NCBI GenBank assembly: GCA_031761405.1
Contig: JASEVX010000010.1
Coordinates: 6,884,453-6,948,452 of the forward strand
DNA length: 64,000 nt
Direction: 5' to 3'
Origin: Serripes groenlandicus
Taxonomy: Eukaryota; Mollusca; Bivalvia; Cardiida; Cardiidae
Shown in pieces: positions 43,294-53,964 of this stretch (the first letter of the stretch is position 1; each line of letters begins with the position of its first letter). A program made the translations under genes and the position numbers. A model generated the notes under the pieces. That model was given only the letters and a program-made list of their open reading frames with translations, did not search any database and had not been told where the DNA came from.

Positions 43294-43523
43294 TTAACCC
43301 TTTCCCTCATATAGACGCTTTCTGACGCCTCTGCAGCAGACAGCTTTTTGAAAACATAGTGACAAAAGAAGAAATTGCACAAAACGTGCAATTTCTCCTT
43401 TTGCCACAATGTTTTCCACTTTTTGTAATAGGTTATCCATTCATTTATGTAGATTTTCTATGTTTTGACAAAATACGTTGAAAGTCATCTGCTGCAGAAT
43501 TGCCGTATGAGGGAAAGGGTTAA
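43294..43523 (+). mobile_element. MITE-1, full length, GCAC type
   Basis: TTAA both sides. CCCTTTCCCTCATATAGACG to CGTATGAGGGAAAGGG. Confidence 0.93.
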
Positions 43524-43577
43524 CCTGATATAATATATTTCAAGCTGTAAACATCTGAGGGAAAAAAATAATGTTTG

Positions 43578-43765
43578 TAAAAATCAGAGGTCCTGATACG
43601 GAGGGATATATAGCTCTTTTTCCCACAATATCTCTTATTATCCAACCAAACCCTATGATGTGTATATTAAAAACACTCATCACATTGAGACGATTCTTTT
43701 GAGTACCCACAACAGAGGGTTGAAGACTCAAATAAGCAGTTTAGAACAAGCAAAAATGCCCCGTA
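43578..43765 (-). mobile_element. MITE-2, minus orientation
   Basis: ATCAGAGGTCCTGATACGG, ATCCAACCAAACCCTATGAT, ACATTGAGACGATTCTTTTG, GCAAAAATGCCCC. Confidence 0.78.
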
Positions 43766-43968
43766 AATGGTTAACCCGTTCCCACATTGTAACAAATCAA
43801 AGTACTGCAAGTACTGGTAACGAATTATTTTGAACATGTATTGTAAAATCTAATTTATGAATGCAATTGATCATGCTATTGCACAATTAAATCTATTTTA
43901 TTATTATTAATATTTTTGGCCAGAGATTTTTTTTATCAGTTGACAGTTTTAGTAAATGTAGCATTTCA

Positions 43969-44503
43969 ACGGCGATGCGAGCGTTTAACATGCACACTAA
44001 CTCTTTCACTGAGCTCTGCGTAAAGTCTGTCAAAACACCCATGGCATATTTGTGAGATTTACATTGTTAGTTCGATTTGTTTTCGTCACCAGGGGCGGAT
44101 CCAGGATTTCGGCTTATATTATAACTATGTTTCATGTGAGTGAATTAATTATTATAAATCTATAATGTTTAACAAATCGCATAAAATAAGAATTAAAAAA
44201 AAAAAAAAAAGAACAGCTCCTGTTGGGACTCGAACTCGCGTCCATAAATAGACCATGATTAGTAGTTCTACACGCTCTCCATTACACCACAGTACTTTGA
44301 TACACATATAAGCGTTACTTTTGTATATATATTAAGCTAACTGAATGTGCGCGTATGTAAACCATGATCTATAATTAGAAAAGCCCCTTTGATCATCGTT
44401 ATCATGTTGGAAAAAGGAGAAACAACGGCGATGCGAGCGTTTAAAATGCACACTGACTATTTCACTGAGCTCTGCGTAGTGGCATATGTGTGAGCTTAAC
44501 ATT
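43969..44503. repeat. Direct repeat pair around a hAT-like end and a tRNA-like segment
   Basis: AACGGCGATGCGAGCGTTTA and TTTCACTGAGCTCTGCGT occur at 43970-44022 and again at 44425-44479. Between them lie CAGGGGCGGATCCAGGATTT (44091-44110), which resembles hAT terminal repeats, and a tRNA-like segment on the minus strand (44216-44295, with GAGTTCGAGTCCC as B box and GGTGTAATGGAGAGCGTG as A box). Confidence 0.6.
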
Positions 44504-44895
44504 GTTCTATACAGCGTGGGGTCGACTTCTAGTGAATGGGCATACGACTAAAATTCATACTCGTGCCTTATACGTACCTGCCGACAAATGAAATATATAT
44601 GCGCGTACTGTTAATTTGATATTTTCTAGAAAATTGATTATCTATGATGATTCGATAGTATAATTATGACTTCACTGTATTGAAATAACACGTAGAAGTC
44701 ATTTTAATATCGAAAAAATACTAGGACTATTTAGGTGCAGCGAATGTGTATTCTAAGCGGAAGTGTAGTTTAACCGTGCTTCCGGAAACAAACACGATCG
44801 CGTTAACTGTATTATTTTTTGAGAAAAAATAATTCGTTAAAAATCTGCATTGGCAAAATCATGGGAAATCACTTTTATAAAGGTAAAATTAATTA
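44504..44895. other. No recognised feature
   Basis: A+T-rich, no repeat match within the window. Confidence 0.5.
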
Positions 44896-44897
44896 AA

Positions 44898-45022
44898 AAG
44901 GTTAAAACATTGTGGCAAATGGAGAAATTATGCTCGTTTTGAGCAATTTCTCCTTTTGTCTGACAGTGATTTCAAAAGTCGTCTGCATCGTCAGAAAGTG
45001 TCTACAAGTGGGAAAGGGTTAA
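44898..45022 (-). mobile_element. MITE-1 right half
   Basis: GTGGCAAATGGAGAAATTAT GCTCGTTTTGAGCAATTTCTCC, right end CAAGTGGGAAAGGGTTAAA. Confidence 0.78.
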
Positions 45023-45284
45023 ACACTACTCAAGCCTTTCAAATTGGGTTCATTTTCAAGCACATTTTCTACACTTTTTCAAAACAGTTTACTGCTTTAG
45101 ACCGATTATTCGTCTATTGTAATGATTATTCAACATGTCATGGGAGGGGGGGAGCTTGAGATGGATCTATACTGCTGTTTATATTATTTATATACATAAT
45201 TTGTCAACAACAATTTTGAAAAACTTTTTTTCTTTCCCTCTAAATAGTTTTTCTAAACATTAACAGTCATCATGATGAAATTTA

Positions 45285-45482
45285 ACAACTCTTTCCTTTA
45301 CAACAGACCCTTGGTGCTAGTAAATGAAAAGAGTTGAAAACATTGTGACAAAAGGAGAAATTGTTCATCAACAATTTCTTATTTTGCAACGATGTTTTCA
45401 AATGTTTCTGAAAGTGGAACAATGTTGTGTGCTGCAGATGCGTTAAAAACTTAACCCTTTCCCTCATATGACAATTCTGCAG
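45285..45482 (-). mobile_element. MITE-1 fragments interrupted by the 1.2 kb duplicated sequence
   Basis: A decayed copy (45330-45450) and then a fresh left end TTAACCCTTTCCCTCATATG ACAATTCTGCAG that stops where the duplicated sequence begins. Confidence 0.7.
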
Positions 45483-46670
45483 TATGGAAAATCCTGCAAA
45501 GTAACAAGCAGTATATCGGTGTAGGGCTTGCGATGAATTTGAGAATGTATCAACACTGCATCTTTTGACAGTAGAATAATGTTAGTTTGCCAGAATGTTG
45601 TTTTGGTGATTTTTTAGTTACGTTCTGAAATTGGTCATGATGTGTTCAAAATTAGGCCATTCCAAAGTTATGAAAAATCTAGTTGGTATTCGATAGACTA
45701 CCGTTTTAGCTCATTAGAATGGCTATTTGTAATCTAAATTGTTCGGGTAATCACATGTTCATCACCAGGTCGCTAAGCCATATTAAGATAAAATATTTTT
45801 TACGCTTTAGAAATGACTAAATTATCAAGAAAGGAGAGAAAACAGTATCCATCAGTTTGGTGTTTGTTTCAATGATGTCCGATATTAAACAGGTCTGTTC
45901 AATTTAGTCCCATCACATTGCATGATTGAGGGTTGTCAGACACATATATAAACACAGTGTATTTATATGTCTCTGAAGTTGTTAAACTCCTTCGAATAAT
46001 GTGAGTGCAAAAACAAACACAAAACATACTCAAAAAGCACAATTTCACTATTTGCCAAACTGTTTAATTTATAAAAATATAGGCATATATTATAATCCTC
46101 GTCGATCTCCAAACTAAATTAGGCTACACTTTCAGCATTGATTGCTAATTGACTCTAGAACGTGCAGACGTGTATATATAACGTGTGTCCTTTAAACCTT
46201 TGTAAACCATGAGTCTTATCATCTAGACGCTTTCATATATTTAAACAACTACACAATAAAGCGTTTATAATATTGAGATAATCAGTCTCGCAAGCTATTT
46301 ATAGAACCTTTTGGAATTTCCAGATTTGAGTATCATCAGAGTTATTTGCAAGGCAGATAGAACGCGCAATGATATTTATTATCTGCCCCATCATGACGAA
46401 GATAATATTGACATATTCTAACTCTATGTAGATAATGTCTCGATAAAACTCAAATATTAGTAACAATCCGGTACCAAAGTAGCACTGACATAATTATTAT
46501 TAATCACGTCTCTGCATCATTGATGGAACTATAACGGATGTGAGTAAATTAGTTTGCAGTAAGGAAACAAAATATCAACCGATTGTTCAAAACCGACTAT
46601 GTAAATATTTTTCATTGTTGTATTTTCTGTTAGCATTGTGGCGATTGTCAAACCAATCGCCACGATAATT
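45483..46670. repeat. Duplicated ~1.2 kb sequence, copy 1
   Basis: From TATGGAAAATCCTGCAAAGT to GTGGCGATTGTCAAACCAAT CGCCAC it parallels 49988-51360 in the same order and orientation, with small indels and about one difference per few dozen bases. Its right end is a hairpin GTGGCGATTG..CAATCGCCAC. No coding frame is recognised. MITE-1 sequence flanks it on both sides (right: 46676-46770). Confidence 0.88.
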
Positions 46671-46963
46671 GGCTAAAGGAGAAATTTTCTCAAAACAAGC
46701 AATTTCTCCATTTGCCACAATGTTTTCCAACTCTTTGCATTAATTATACCTTCATTTATAGAGATTTTCGTCATCGTGGTTAAATGGTCAAAAATACATT
46801 CTTATAAATCTAAATACCAATTACCGCTTGTGTCAAACGCCCTAACAAGATAAGAATTGGCTTAATTAAGTGTTATGTATTGGTGTAAAAACAACTTACA
46901 GATCAATTCAGTTTGTAACACCTGTTTTGTACTTTAGCCTTGTTATAATAATAAACCATCAAG

Positions 46964-47162
46964 TTAACCCTTTCCCACATACAATAAATCTGCAGCAGAC
47001 GACTTTGGACACATCTACATAAGAATTTAGAAAAATCTCCACTAATCAAAGTGTAATTAATGCACACAATTTAACCCTTCAATTTCTTCTTTTGTCACTA
47101 TGTTTTCAAAAGCCGTCTGCTGCAGAGGTGTCAGGAAGCGTCTATATGAGGGAAAGAGTTAA
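46964..47162 (-). mobile_element. MITE-1, left hairpin arm replaced
   Basis: TTAACCCTTTCCCACATACA to TATATGAGGGAAAGAGTTAA. An internal TTTAACCCTTCAATTTCTTC suggests a truncated end joined inside. Confidence 0.85.
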
Positions 47163-47229
47163 AACATTGTGACTTATAGAGAAATTGCTATGATCATGTG
47201 CTGCAGATACTCCTACAGGTGGAAAAGGG

Positions 47230-47453
47230 TTAACCCTTTCCCTCATATAGACGCTTTCTGACGCCTCTGCAGCAGACGGCTTTTTGAAAACAGTGGCAAA
47301 AGAAGAAATTGCTCAAAATGAGCAATTTCTCCTTTTGCCACAATGTTTTCCACTTTTAGTCATAGGTTATCCATTCAATTATAGAGATTTTCTATTTTTT
47401 GACAAAATATGTTCAAAGTTGCTGCAGAATTGTTGTATGAGGGAAAGGGATAT
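47230..47453 (+). mobile_element. MITE-1
   Basis: TTAACCCTTTCCCTCATATA (TTAA shared with a fragment on the left, 47160-47229) to GTTGTATGAGGGAAAGGGAT. Hairpin GCTC / GAGC. Confidence 0.9.
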
Positions 47454-47529
47454 AAGCATGCAGTAATATTTCTCAAAAAAATCTGAACAAAAGACATCTT
47501 ATACGTTTTTAAACTTAGCTTATCTACAC

Positions 47530-47681
47530 TGATGGGTGGAGCCTAAATAGCTCAGTTGCTAATGATGATGGCTTTCATTTCAGTATATATTGTTCATTTT
47601 AACTCATAGCTGCTTTGGCACTTAATTATTCCATCCGATGATAGACAAAAGTCATTGCGACTAAGCATTATTCGTCTTCAT
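47530..47681 (+). repeat. SINE family C fragment
   Basis: Head remnant AATAGCTCAGTTG and body GACAAAAGTCATTGCGACTA, TTATTCGTCTTC. Confidence 0.6.
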
Positions 47682-47911
47682 TTAACCCTTTCCCTCATAT
47701 AGTCACTTTCTGACGCCTCTACAGCAGACGGCTTTTTGAAAACATAGTGACAAAAGAAGAAATTGCACAAAACGTGCAATTTCTCCTTTTTCCACCATGT
47801 TTTCCACTTCTACTCATAGGTTATCCATTCAATTATGGAGATTTCCTATGTTTTGACAAAATACGTTCAACGTCGTCTGCTGCAGAAGTGTCTTATGAGG
47901 GAAAGGGTTAA
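47682..47911 (+). mobile_element. MITE-1, full length
   Basis: TTAA both sides, GCAC hairpin, right end CTTATGAGGGAAAGGG. Confidence 0.93.
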
Positions 47912-48109
47912 AGCAGACGGCGTTATGAAAACATAGTGACAAAAGAAGAAATTGCACAAAACGTGCAATTTCTCCTTTTGCCACAATGTTTTCCACTTCT
48001 ACTCATAGGTTATCCATTCAATTATGGAGATAAAATGGATAACCTATGTTTTGACAAAATACGTTCAACGTCGTCTGCTGCAGAAGTGTCGTATGAGGGA
48101 AAGGGTTGA
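47912..48109 (+). mobile_element. MITE-1 partial tandem copy
   Basis: Starts at GCAGACGGCGTTATGAAAAC without a left terminus and repeats the rest of the preceding copy almost exactly. It carries an extra ATAAAATGGATAACCTAT that is an inverted echo of AGGTTATCCATT. Confidence 0.9.
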
Positions 48110-48313
48110 AAGGTGGCTGGTTGCCTGGGAAATATTATGTTGAATGCATGCACAAGAAAACCACGAGAACTGGTTGATGCAATCATGACTGAAATGCAAT
48201 CTGAAATGGCAATGAATTCAAAACCAATCTAATTTGATGCTTTTTATGGATATTTACAAGAGAAAGTTGATGCAAGGCATCAATGTCGCCGGAAAAGACT
48301 GCATTGATTTATT

Positions 48314-48734
48314 AGTCCCCTACCGGCGTGCCGAAGGGGACTATTAGGTTTGCACTCCGTCCGTCAGTCCGTCAGTCCGTCAGTCCATCTGTCAGTCAGT
48401 CAGTCAGTCAGTCCGGCAAATCAGTTTTCCGGACTTTTTTTCTACATGCTTTGAGGTATTGAGCTGAAATTTTGTATATGCCTTTGTAATCATGTGTCAC
48501 AGATCAAGTTCGCGTTTTCTGGGATTTCGTCAATTTTTTAATGAGTTATGCCCCTTTTTGGACTTAGAATATTCGTTTTCCGCACTTTTTTTCTACATGC
48601 TTTGAGGTATTGAGCTGAAATTTTGTATATGCCTTTGTAATCATGTGTCACAGATCAAGTTCGCGTTTCCTGGGATTTCGTCAATTTTTTAATGAGTTAT
48701 GCCCCTTTTTGGACTTAGTGCAAACCAGTAGGGG
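48314..48734 (+). mobile_element. Pearl-like element, TAGTCCCCTAC ends
   Basis: Starts with a hairpin AGTCCCCTACCGG..CCGAAGGGGACT (48316-48344), then a GTCCGTCAGTCCGTCAGTCC tract, then two ~155 bp cores (48420-48570 and 48575-48725, nearly identical from TTTTTTTCTACATGCTTTGA). It ends CAGTAGGGGACTA, the inverse of the start. No open frame. Confidence 0.82.
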
Positions 48735-49880
48735 ACTATGGTATTGCTTGCAATCCAGTTACTTGTTTATGTATTCTTGACTTTCCTTAGTCTATTCAAA
48801 CATTAGGAACGTTTAAATGAAAACATTTGCTTATAAATTTTATATGCATACCTATACATTAGGGTATCTATAAAAAAATAACGAAATGTGTACACATTTA
48901 TCTGGCTTAAATTTAATTTTGCTGTTGTTACTTATTTAAATAATAGTATTCATTCATATAATTTCAATGTTTGTCAATCTTATTCGAATCACAAGGTAAA
49001 TATCCTGGTATTGCTTTAAAGGGAGGTAATTTAAAGAAAATCAAAAGTCTTCAAAAGGAGAAATATATCAGCATTACCGTCTACAGTTTAAATTGTTCTA
49101 TTGTTTGTGGATTTAAAAAATGTTCTTTTTTTCTTATTTCTACATGTACAACGAAATATTGCGGCTTCTCTTTGACGCTTTGAATCAAACATTCGTCTTG
49201 TACTTGTCTAAAATAAAATAATATCACTCGCTTTTTCATATCGAAATGCGCATGCGCGAAAATCGATGTTAAAGGTCACAAAACTACACAACAGAATAGG
49301 GTCTATATTTAGCTTAGAAACAGTTCCTACTTTAGATATTCATGGATTAACATTATTAAATGAATTCTACACAAATCAAGACATCTCTTTGAACATGAAA
49401 ACAACATTTAGTAAGTTAAAATTGCTATTAAAAGGAGAATCCGAAATTGACCTCAATGATGACACATAAGAGTCTGCATTAGGGGGTGTTGGTTCACGTC
49501 TTGAAGGGACCACTTTTGTCTTCGTAAATAAGACAAAAATCTTAAATGCGAGTGAAATAAAAAAAACTGCAAACATTAAAAAATCGGAATATTTATTTCA
49601 TTTTAGATGTGTCATTTATAAGTGTTCGTAAACAACCACAATTGTAATATGTTCAAATCATCTAGATTTGTTTCTTTCTAATAATAAGCCGCCCTCCCAT
49701 GTGATTTCCGAAAAGCTATTAAAAATAGAAGTCGCGGGCTTCTGCCCGGCGACTAATGAAGTTTATTTAGTGGACATCACTATATTTAAATCGTGTTAAT
49801 TAAATGCCACTTTCACCAGTATTTCGCATATAAAAAATTTAAGTCAAACAATGACTGAAAAGGTAAAATGTCTGACCATG
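48735..49880. other. No recognised feature
   Basis: A+T-rich. A plus-strand frame at 49266-49469 (67 codons, ..LETVPTLDIHGLTLLNEFYT..) is not recognised and has no supporting context. A MITE-1-like left end sits at 49885-49960. Confidence 0.4.
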
Positions 49881-49978
49881 ATGAAACACTTTCTCACATA
49901 CAGACGCTTTCTGATGCTTCTAGAGACGGAATTTGAAGGCATTGTACCAAAAAGAATCAAAGCGCCAATGGCACTGTA

Positions 49979-51360
49979 GTGGCGATCGTATGGAAAATCC
50001 TGCAAAGTAACAAGCAGTATATCGGTGTAGGGCTTGCGATGACTCTGGTGCGGGTATATTTGAGAATGTATCAACCCTGCATCTTTTGACAGTAGAATAA
50101 TGTTAGTTTGCCAGAATGTTGTCTTGGTGATTATTTAGTTACGTTCTGAAATTGGTCATGATGTGTTCAAAATTAGGCCATTCCAAAGTTATGAAAAATC
50201 TAGTTGGTATTCGATAGACTACCGTTTTAGCTCATTAGAATGACTATTTGTAATCTAAATTGTTTGGGTAATCACATGTTTATCACCAGGTCGTTAGGCC
50301 ATATTAAGATAAAATATATTTTACACTTTAGAAATGACTAAAGAAAGGAGAGAAAACAGTATCCATTAGTTTGGTGTTTGTTTCAATTATGTCCGATATT
50401 AAACAGGTCTGTTCAATTTAGTCCCTTCACATTGCATGATTGAGGGTTGTCACAGTGTATTTATATGTCTCTGAGGTTGTTAAACTGCTTCGAATAATGT
50501 GAGTGCAAAAACAAACACAAAACATGCTCCAAAAGCACAATTTCACTATTTGCCAAACTGTTTAATTTATGAAAATATAGGCATATATTATAATGCTAGA
50601 TCTTCAAACTCAATTAGGCTACACTGCATTGATTGCTAATTGACTCTAGAACGTGCAGACGTGTATACATAACGTGTGTACACACTGCCATCGTGTGTCC
50701 TTTAAACCTTTGTAAACCAGTCTTATTATCTAGACGCTTTCATATATTTAAACAAGTACAAAATAAAGCGTTTATAATATTGAGATTTACAAGCTTTTCT
50801 GGTTATGGTCTCGCGAGCTATTTATAGAACCTTTTGGAATTTCCAGATTTGAGTATCACCAGAGTTGTCGTTATTTGCAAGGCAGAACGCGCAATGATAT
50901 TTATTATCTGCCAAATCATGACGAAGATAATCAGAGTACAACCAACTCCTGCCGAATCAGGTTAAAGGTCAAAAGGTTACGGTTGACTACAGTAAAAATA
51001 AAACGAGGCACAGGAGTATCATGATACTCTGCATAGCGTACCCAAGACGCCCGATGATATTTATTATCTGCCCAAACATGAAGAAAGATAATATGTAAAT
51101 AGTTTAACTCTATTTAGATATTTTCTCGATAAATCTCAAATATTAGTACCAATCCGGTATCAAAGTAGCACTAACATTATCATTATTAATCGTGTGCCTG
51201 CATCACTGATGGAACTATATATATATATGGGGTTTAACGGAAGTGAGTAAATTGCCTTTGCAGAAATATCCAACCGATTGTTCAAATACGACTATATAAT
51301 TTTTTTTTCGTTGTTGTTGTTTTGGTAGCACTGTGGCGATTGTCAACCAATCGCCACAAA
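49979..51360. repeat. Duplicated ~1.4 kb sequence, copy 2
   Basis: Starts GTGGCGATCGTATGGAAAAT and ends GTGGCGATTGTCAACCAATCGCCAC, so its outer bases are short inverted repeats (GTGGCGAT / ATCGCCAC). It parallels 45483-46670. It has ~130 bp more near 50933-51060, where a GATGATATTTATTATCTGCC stretch is repeated after unrelated sequence. Confidence 0.88.
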
Positions 51361-51361
51361 A

Positions 51362-51545
51362 ATTGCTCGGGACTTTGAAATCATCAACGCAAAAGTATTG
51401 CAAATCTCCATATTAAAATAAAAGGAAAGTTTTATTTGAGTTGAAAACATTTTAGCAGACAGAAGGAGAAAATCCTCATAATGATGTTTTCAAAAGTCAT
51501 CTGAAACAAATGCATAAAAAAACATCTGCAAATAGGAATGGTATA
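51362..51545 (-). mobile_element. Degraded MITE-1
   Basis: GAGTTGAAAACATTTTAGCA, GATGTTTTCAAAAGTCATCT, GCAAATAGGAATGGTATAA. Confidence 0.6.
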
Positions 51546-51650
51546 AATCATTTTACAATCATACAACCCTTTTTAAAATTTTATAATGGCATGTTTATCA
51601 ATAAAATATTTCATTTCCTGTTCTGAAAGGTTTCATAGGAATACAACGTA

Positions 51651-51731
51651 AAGATGTGTATACAATGTTGAAATTCAAACTTGCATATCGATCATTAGGT
51701 CTTATATTCAAAAGCGTTGTATACACATCTT
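51651..51731. repeat. 81 bp hairpin with 17 bp arms
   Basis: AAGATGTGTATACAATG and CGTTGTATACACATCTT, one mismatch. Confidence 0.7.
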
Positions 51732-51992
51732 GTAACGAGACAATTAAAGTTACAACTTTAAGGCTATCATTATAACGCAGATAAGAGATGTCAAAATGTG
51801 TCTGAAGGTGAAATAATATATTTTAGTGTTCTGCATTGAAAACAGTCATAAAATTATGAGAGAAAAATATTTTTAATCACCAGTAATTCAGATGTTGAAT
51901 ATTAAAAACAACTTCACTGGTAAATGTCAGTTTTCAAGAAGTGACGCCAGCTGCAGGGGCATGATACAAGATGTCTGTTTCAAGGAAAGACG

Positions 51993-52212
51993 ATAACCCT
52001 TTCCCAAATGCAGCCAATTAATGCTGTAGAGGATTTTCAAAACATAGGCAAAAATGTAAAAAATCTTTATAAAATGAAAATGTAATTAATTAAATTGTTG
52101 AAAATAATGTGGCAAGAGGAGACATTGCTCATAATGAGCCACGTCTCCTTTTGCCACAATGTTTTCAAAGGTCAACTGTTGCAGCTAGATGCATGAAAAT
52201 GTGCATGCATGT
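51993..52212 (-). mobile_element. MITE-1 with compensated hairpin changes
   Basis: ATAACCCTTTCCCAAATGCA to CATGTCAGGGTCAA. Hairpin GGAGACATTGCTC / GAGCCACGTCTCC, where GAGAC/GTCTC replaces the usual GAGAA/TTCTC. Confidence 0.8.
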
Positions 52213-52368
52213 CAGGGTCAATGTTTATTTACGTTCATACAAGTTATCCATGCAATAGCTCACGTAGTCAGACTTGTAAATGAGAAAGCAATCTGTTATT
52301 CAATTTCATAAGCCATAATTTTAGAAATGTTCTCACTCTTTCAAAATTGCAAGAAAAAAAGAAAAGAA

Positions 52369-52466
52369 ACAAGAGGGTGATGGCCCTGTATCGCTCACCT
52401 TATTTTTTTGATTTTTTTTTTTTTCACTTAAGCTATATAAGCCCCGCCCCCTGGCGGTCATAGTTT
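52369..52466 (+). mobile_element. Truncated pearl-like element (GAGGG..ATGGCCC type)
   Basis: ACAAGAGGGTGATGGCCCTG, TATCGCTCACCT, a T-rich run and CGCCCCCTGGCGGTCAT; cut off where MITE-1 sequence begins. Confidence 0.75.
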
Positions 52467-52593
52467 CCTTTTACCACAATGTTTTCCACTTTCAGTCATA
52501 GGTTATCCATTCAATTATAGAGATAATCTATTTTTTGACAAAATATGTTCAAAGTCGTCTGCTGCAGAATTGGCGTATGAGGGAAAGGGTTAA
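52467..52593 (+). mobile_element. MITE-1 right part joined to the truncated pearl-like element
   Basis: Begins mid-hairpin (TTTCCTTTTACCACAATGTT) and ends GCGTATGAGGGAAAGGGTTAA. Confidence 0.85.
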
Positions 52594-52816
52594 TATAGGG
52601 AAACAAAATATGTTTTGTAAATAACAAGTGAAAACATAGTATATTTAAGGACTTTCCATAAGAGCCGTTTTATTAGATATGCATATTTATTTCTTGAAGT
52701 ATATATACATAATTATATACTTTGATATTCAGTTGTTCTTAGAAAAAACACCAGAAAGCTACTAAAACTAAGAAATGTTAACATCAATAAGTGTAGGACT
52801 TCATTAAGCAATATCT

Positions 52817-53340
52817 CCCGGAGCTCCTAAGATAAGGGGCGTCTTGCATAATTCGAAAATACTTATTTGACACTCTTGATCAACCCCATGCTGTGGGTAC
52901 TCAAAAGATTATCGTCTCATTGAGAGGCTTCTCTTGAGTACCATTATCATAGGGTTTGGTTGGATAATTAGCTAATATAAAATTCAGAGCTCTGGATAAC
53001 CCTTTCCCTCATACGACAATTCTGCAGCAGACGTCTTTGAACATATTTTGTCAAAAAATAGAAAATCTCCATAATTGAATGGATAACCTAGGCTATGACA
53101 AAAGGTGGAAAACATTGTGGCAAAAGGAGAAATTGCACGTTTTGTGCAATTTCTTCTTTTGTCATTATGTTTTCAGAAAGCTGTCTGCTGCAGAGGCGTC
53201 AGAATGCGTCTATATGAGGTAAAGGGTTGCGGGTACTCAAAAGAATTGTCTCAGTGAGACGATTCTTTTGAGTACCCACAACATAGGGTTTGCTTTAACT
53301 ATAAGAGAGAAATTGTGGGGAAAAGAGCTCACAGTTCACC
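52817..53340 (+). mobile_element. Two MITE-2 copies with a MITE-1 at their junction
   Basis: The first MITE-2 (52817-52992) is complete up to CAGAGCTCTGGATAA. MITE-1 follows at 52994-53229. A second MITE-2 resumes at GCGGGTACTCAAAAGAATTG (53229-53340) lacking its left ~70 bp. Confidence 0.78.
52994..53229 (-). mobile_element. MITE-1, full length
   Basis: ATAACCCTTTCCCTCATACG to TATATGAGGTAAAGGGTTG. Hairpin GCACGTTTTGTGC. Confidence 0.9.
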
Positions 53341-53793
53341 CATCCTTATCTGGATCTCGGTAACATCTCATAATATAAACTCTTTGGTGTATATAGGCAC
53401 TCAATAGTAAATATAAGCTTCCCCGAACATGAATGTAACTAGTACCCACAACATAAACTCTATTGAGAGAAAATATCAGCAGCTAAAAAGTAAATAATAA
53501 ATGATCTAGAGCTCAACTGAAGCCTGTGAACATTCGCCAAACAGCCAATTCATAAACATAGCCAGAATATTTACAGAATATTTACAAGTACACGCCTTGT
53601 TCTATCAGGTAGTCATGTTACTGTATCCAGATTCCTACCCTTTCCTTCATAACTGTTAACATCTTGGGTGTTCATACTTTACAACTTGTAAACACATTGG
53701 CAGAAGAATTAAAACTGCTGGAAAAATTGTGGAGAAACCACTCATAATGACTGACACAAAGAGTGCCAAACTGTCAAAAAATATACCCGTCAG

Positions 53794-53963
53794 CAGAGCT
53801 CTAGATAGGGGGCATTTTTCATGTTCTGAAATCCTTATTTGACATTCAAACCCTATATTATGGGAACTCAAAAGAATCGTCTCAGTGAGATGATTTGGTT
53901 GAGTAATAAGAGAAATGTTGTGGGGAAAAGACCTGTTCACAACCTCTTATCTAGTTCTCTGCC
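53794..53963 (+). mobile_element. MITE-2, deletion in the palindrome
   Basis: CAGAGCTCTAGATAGGGGGC to CTCTTATCTAGTTCTCTG. The right palindrome arm is lost (GAGATGATTTGGTTGAGTAA). Confidence 0.85.
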
Positions 53964-53964
53964 C

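Noticed and set aside
44216..44295. tRNA gene on the minus strand
   Set aside because: B-box-like GAGTTCGAGTCCC and an A-box-like stretch are visible, but stems are poor; more likely a SINE head remnant.
49266..49576. Possible small gene on either strand
   Set aside because: About 67 codons, no recognisable motif and no splice or promoter context; chance opening cannot be excluded.
52817..53340. Simple insertion of MITE-1 into one MITE-2
   Set aside because: The left MITE-2 is already complete to its right end and the right one lacks its first ~70 bp, so the parts do not rejoin into one element.
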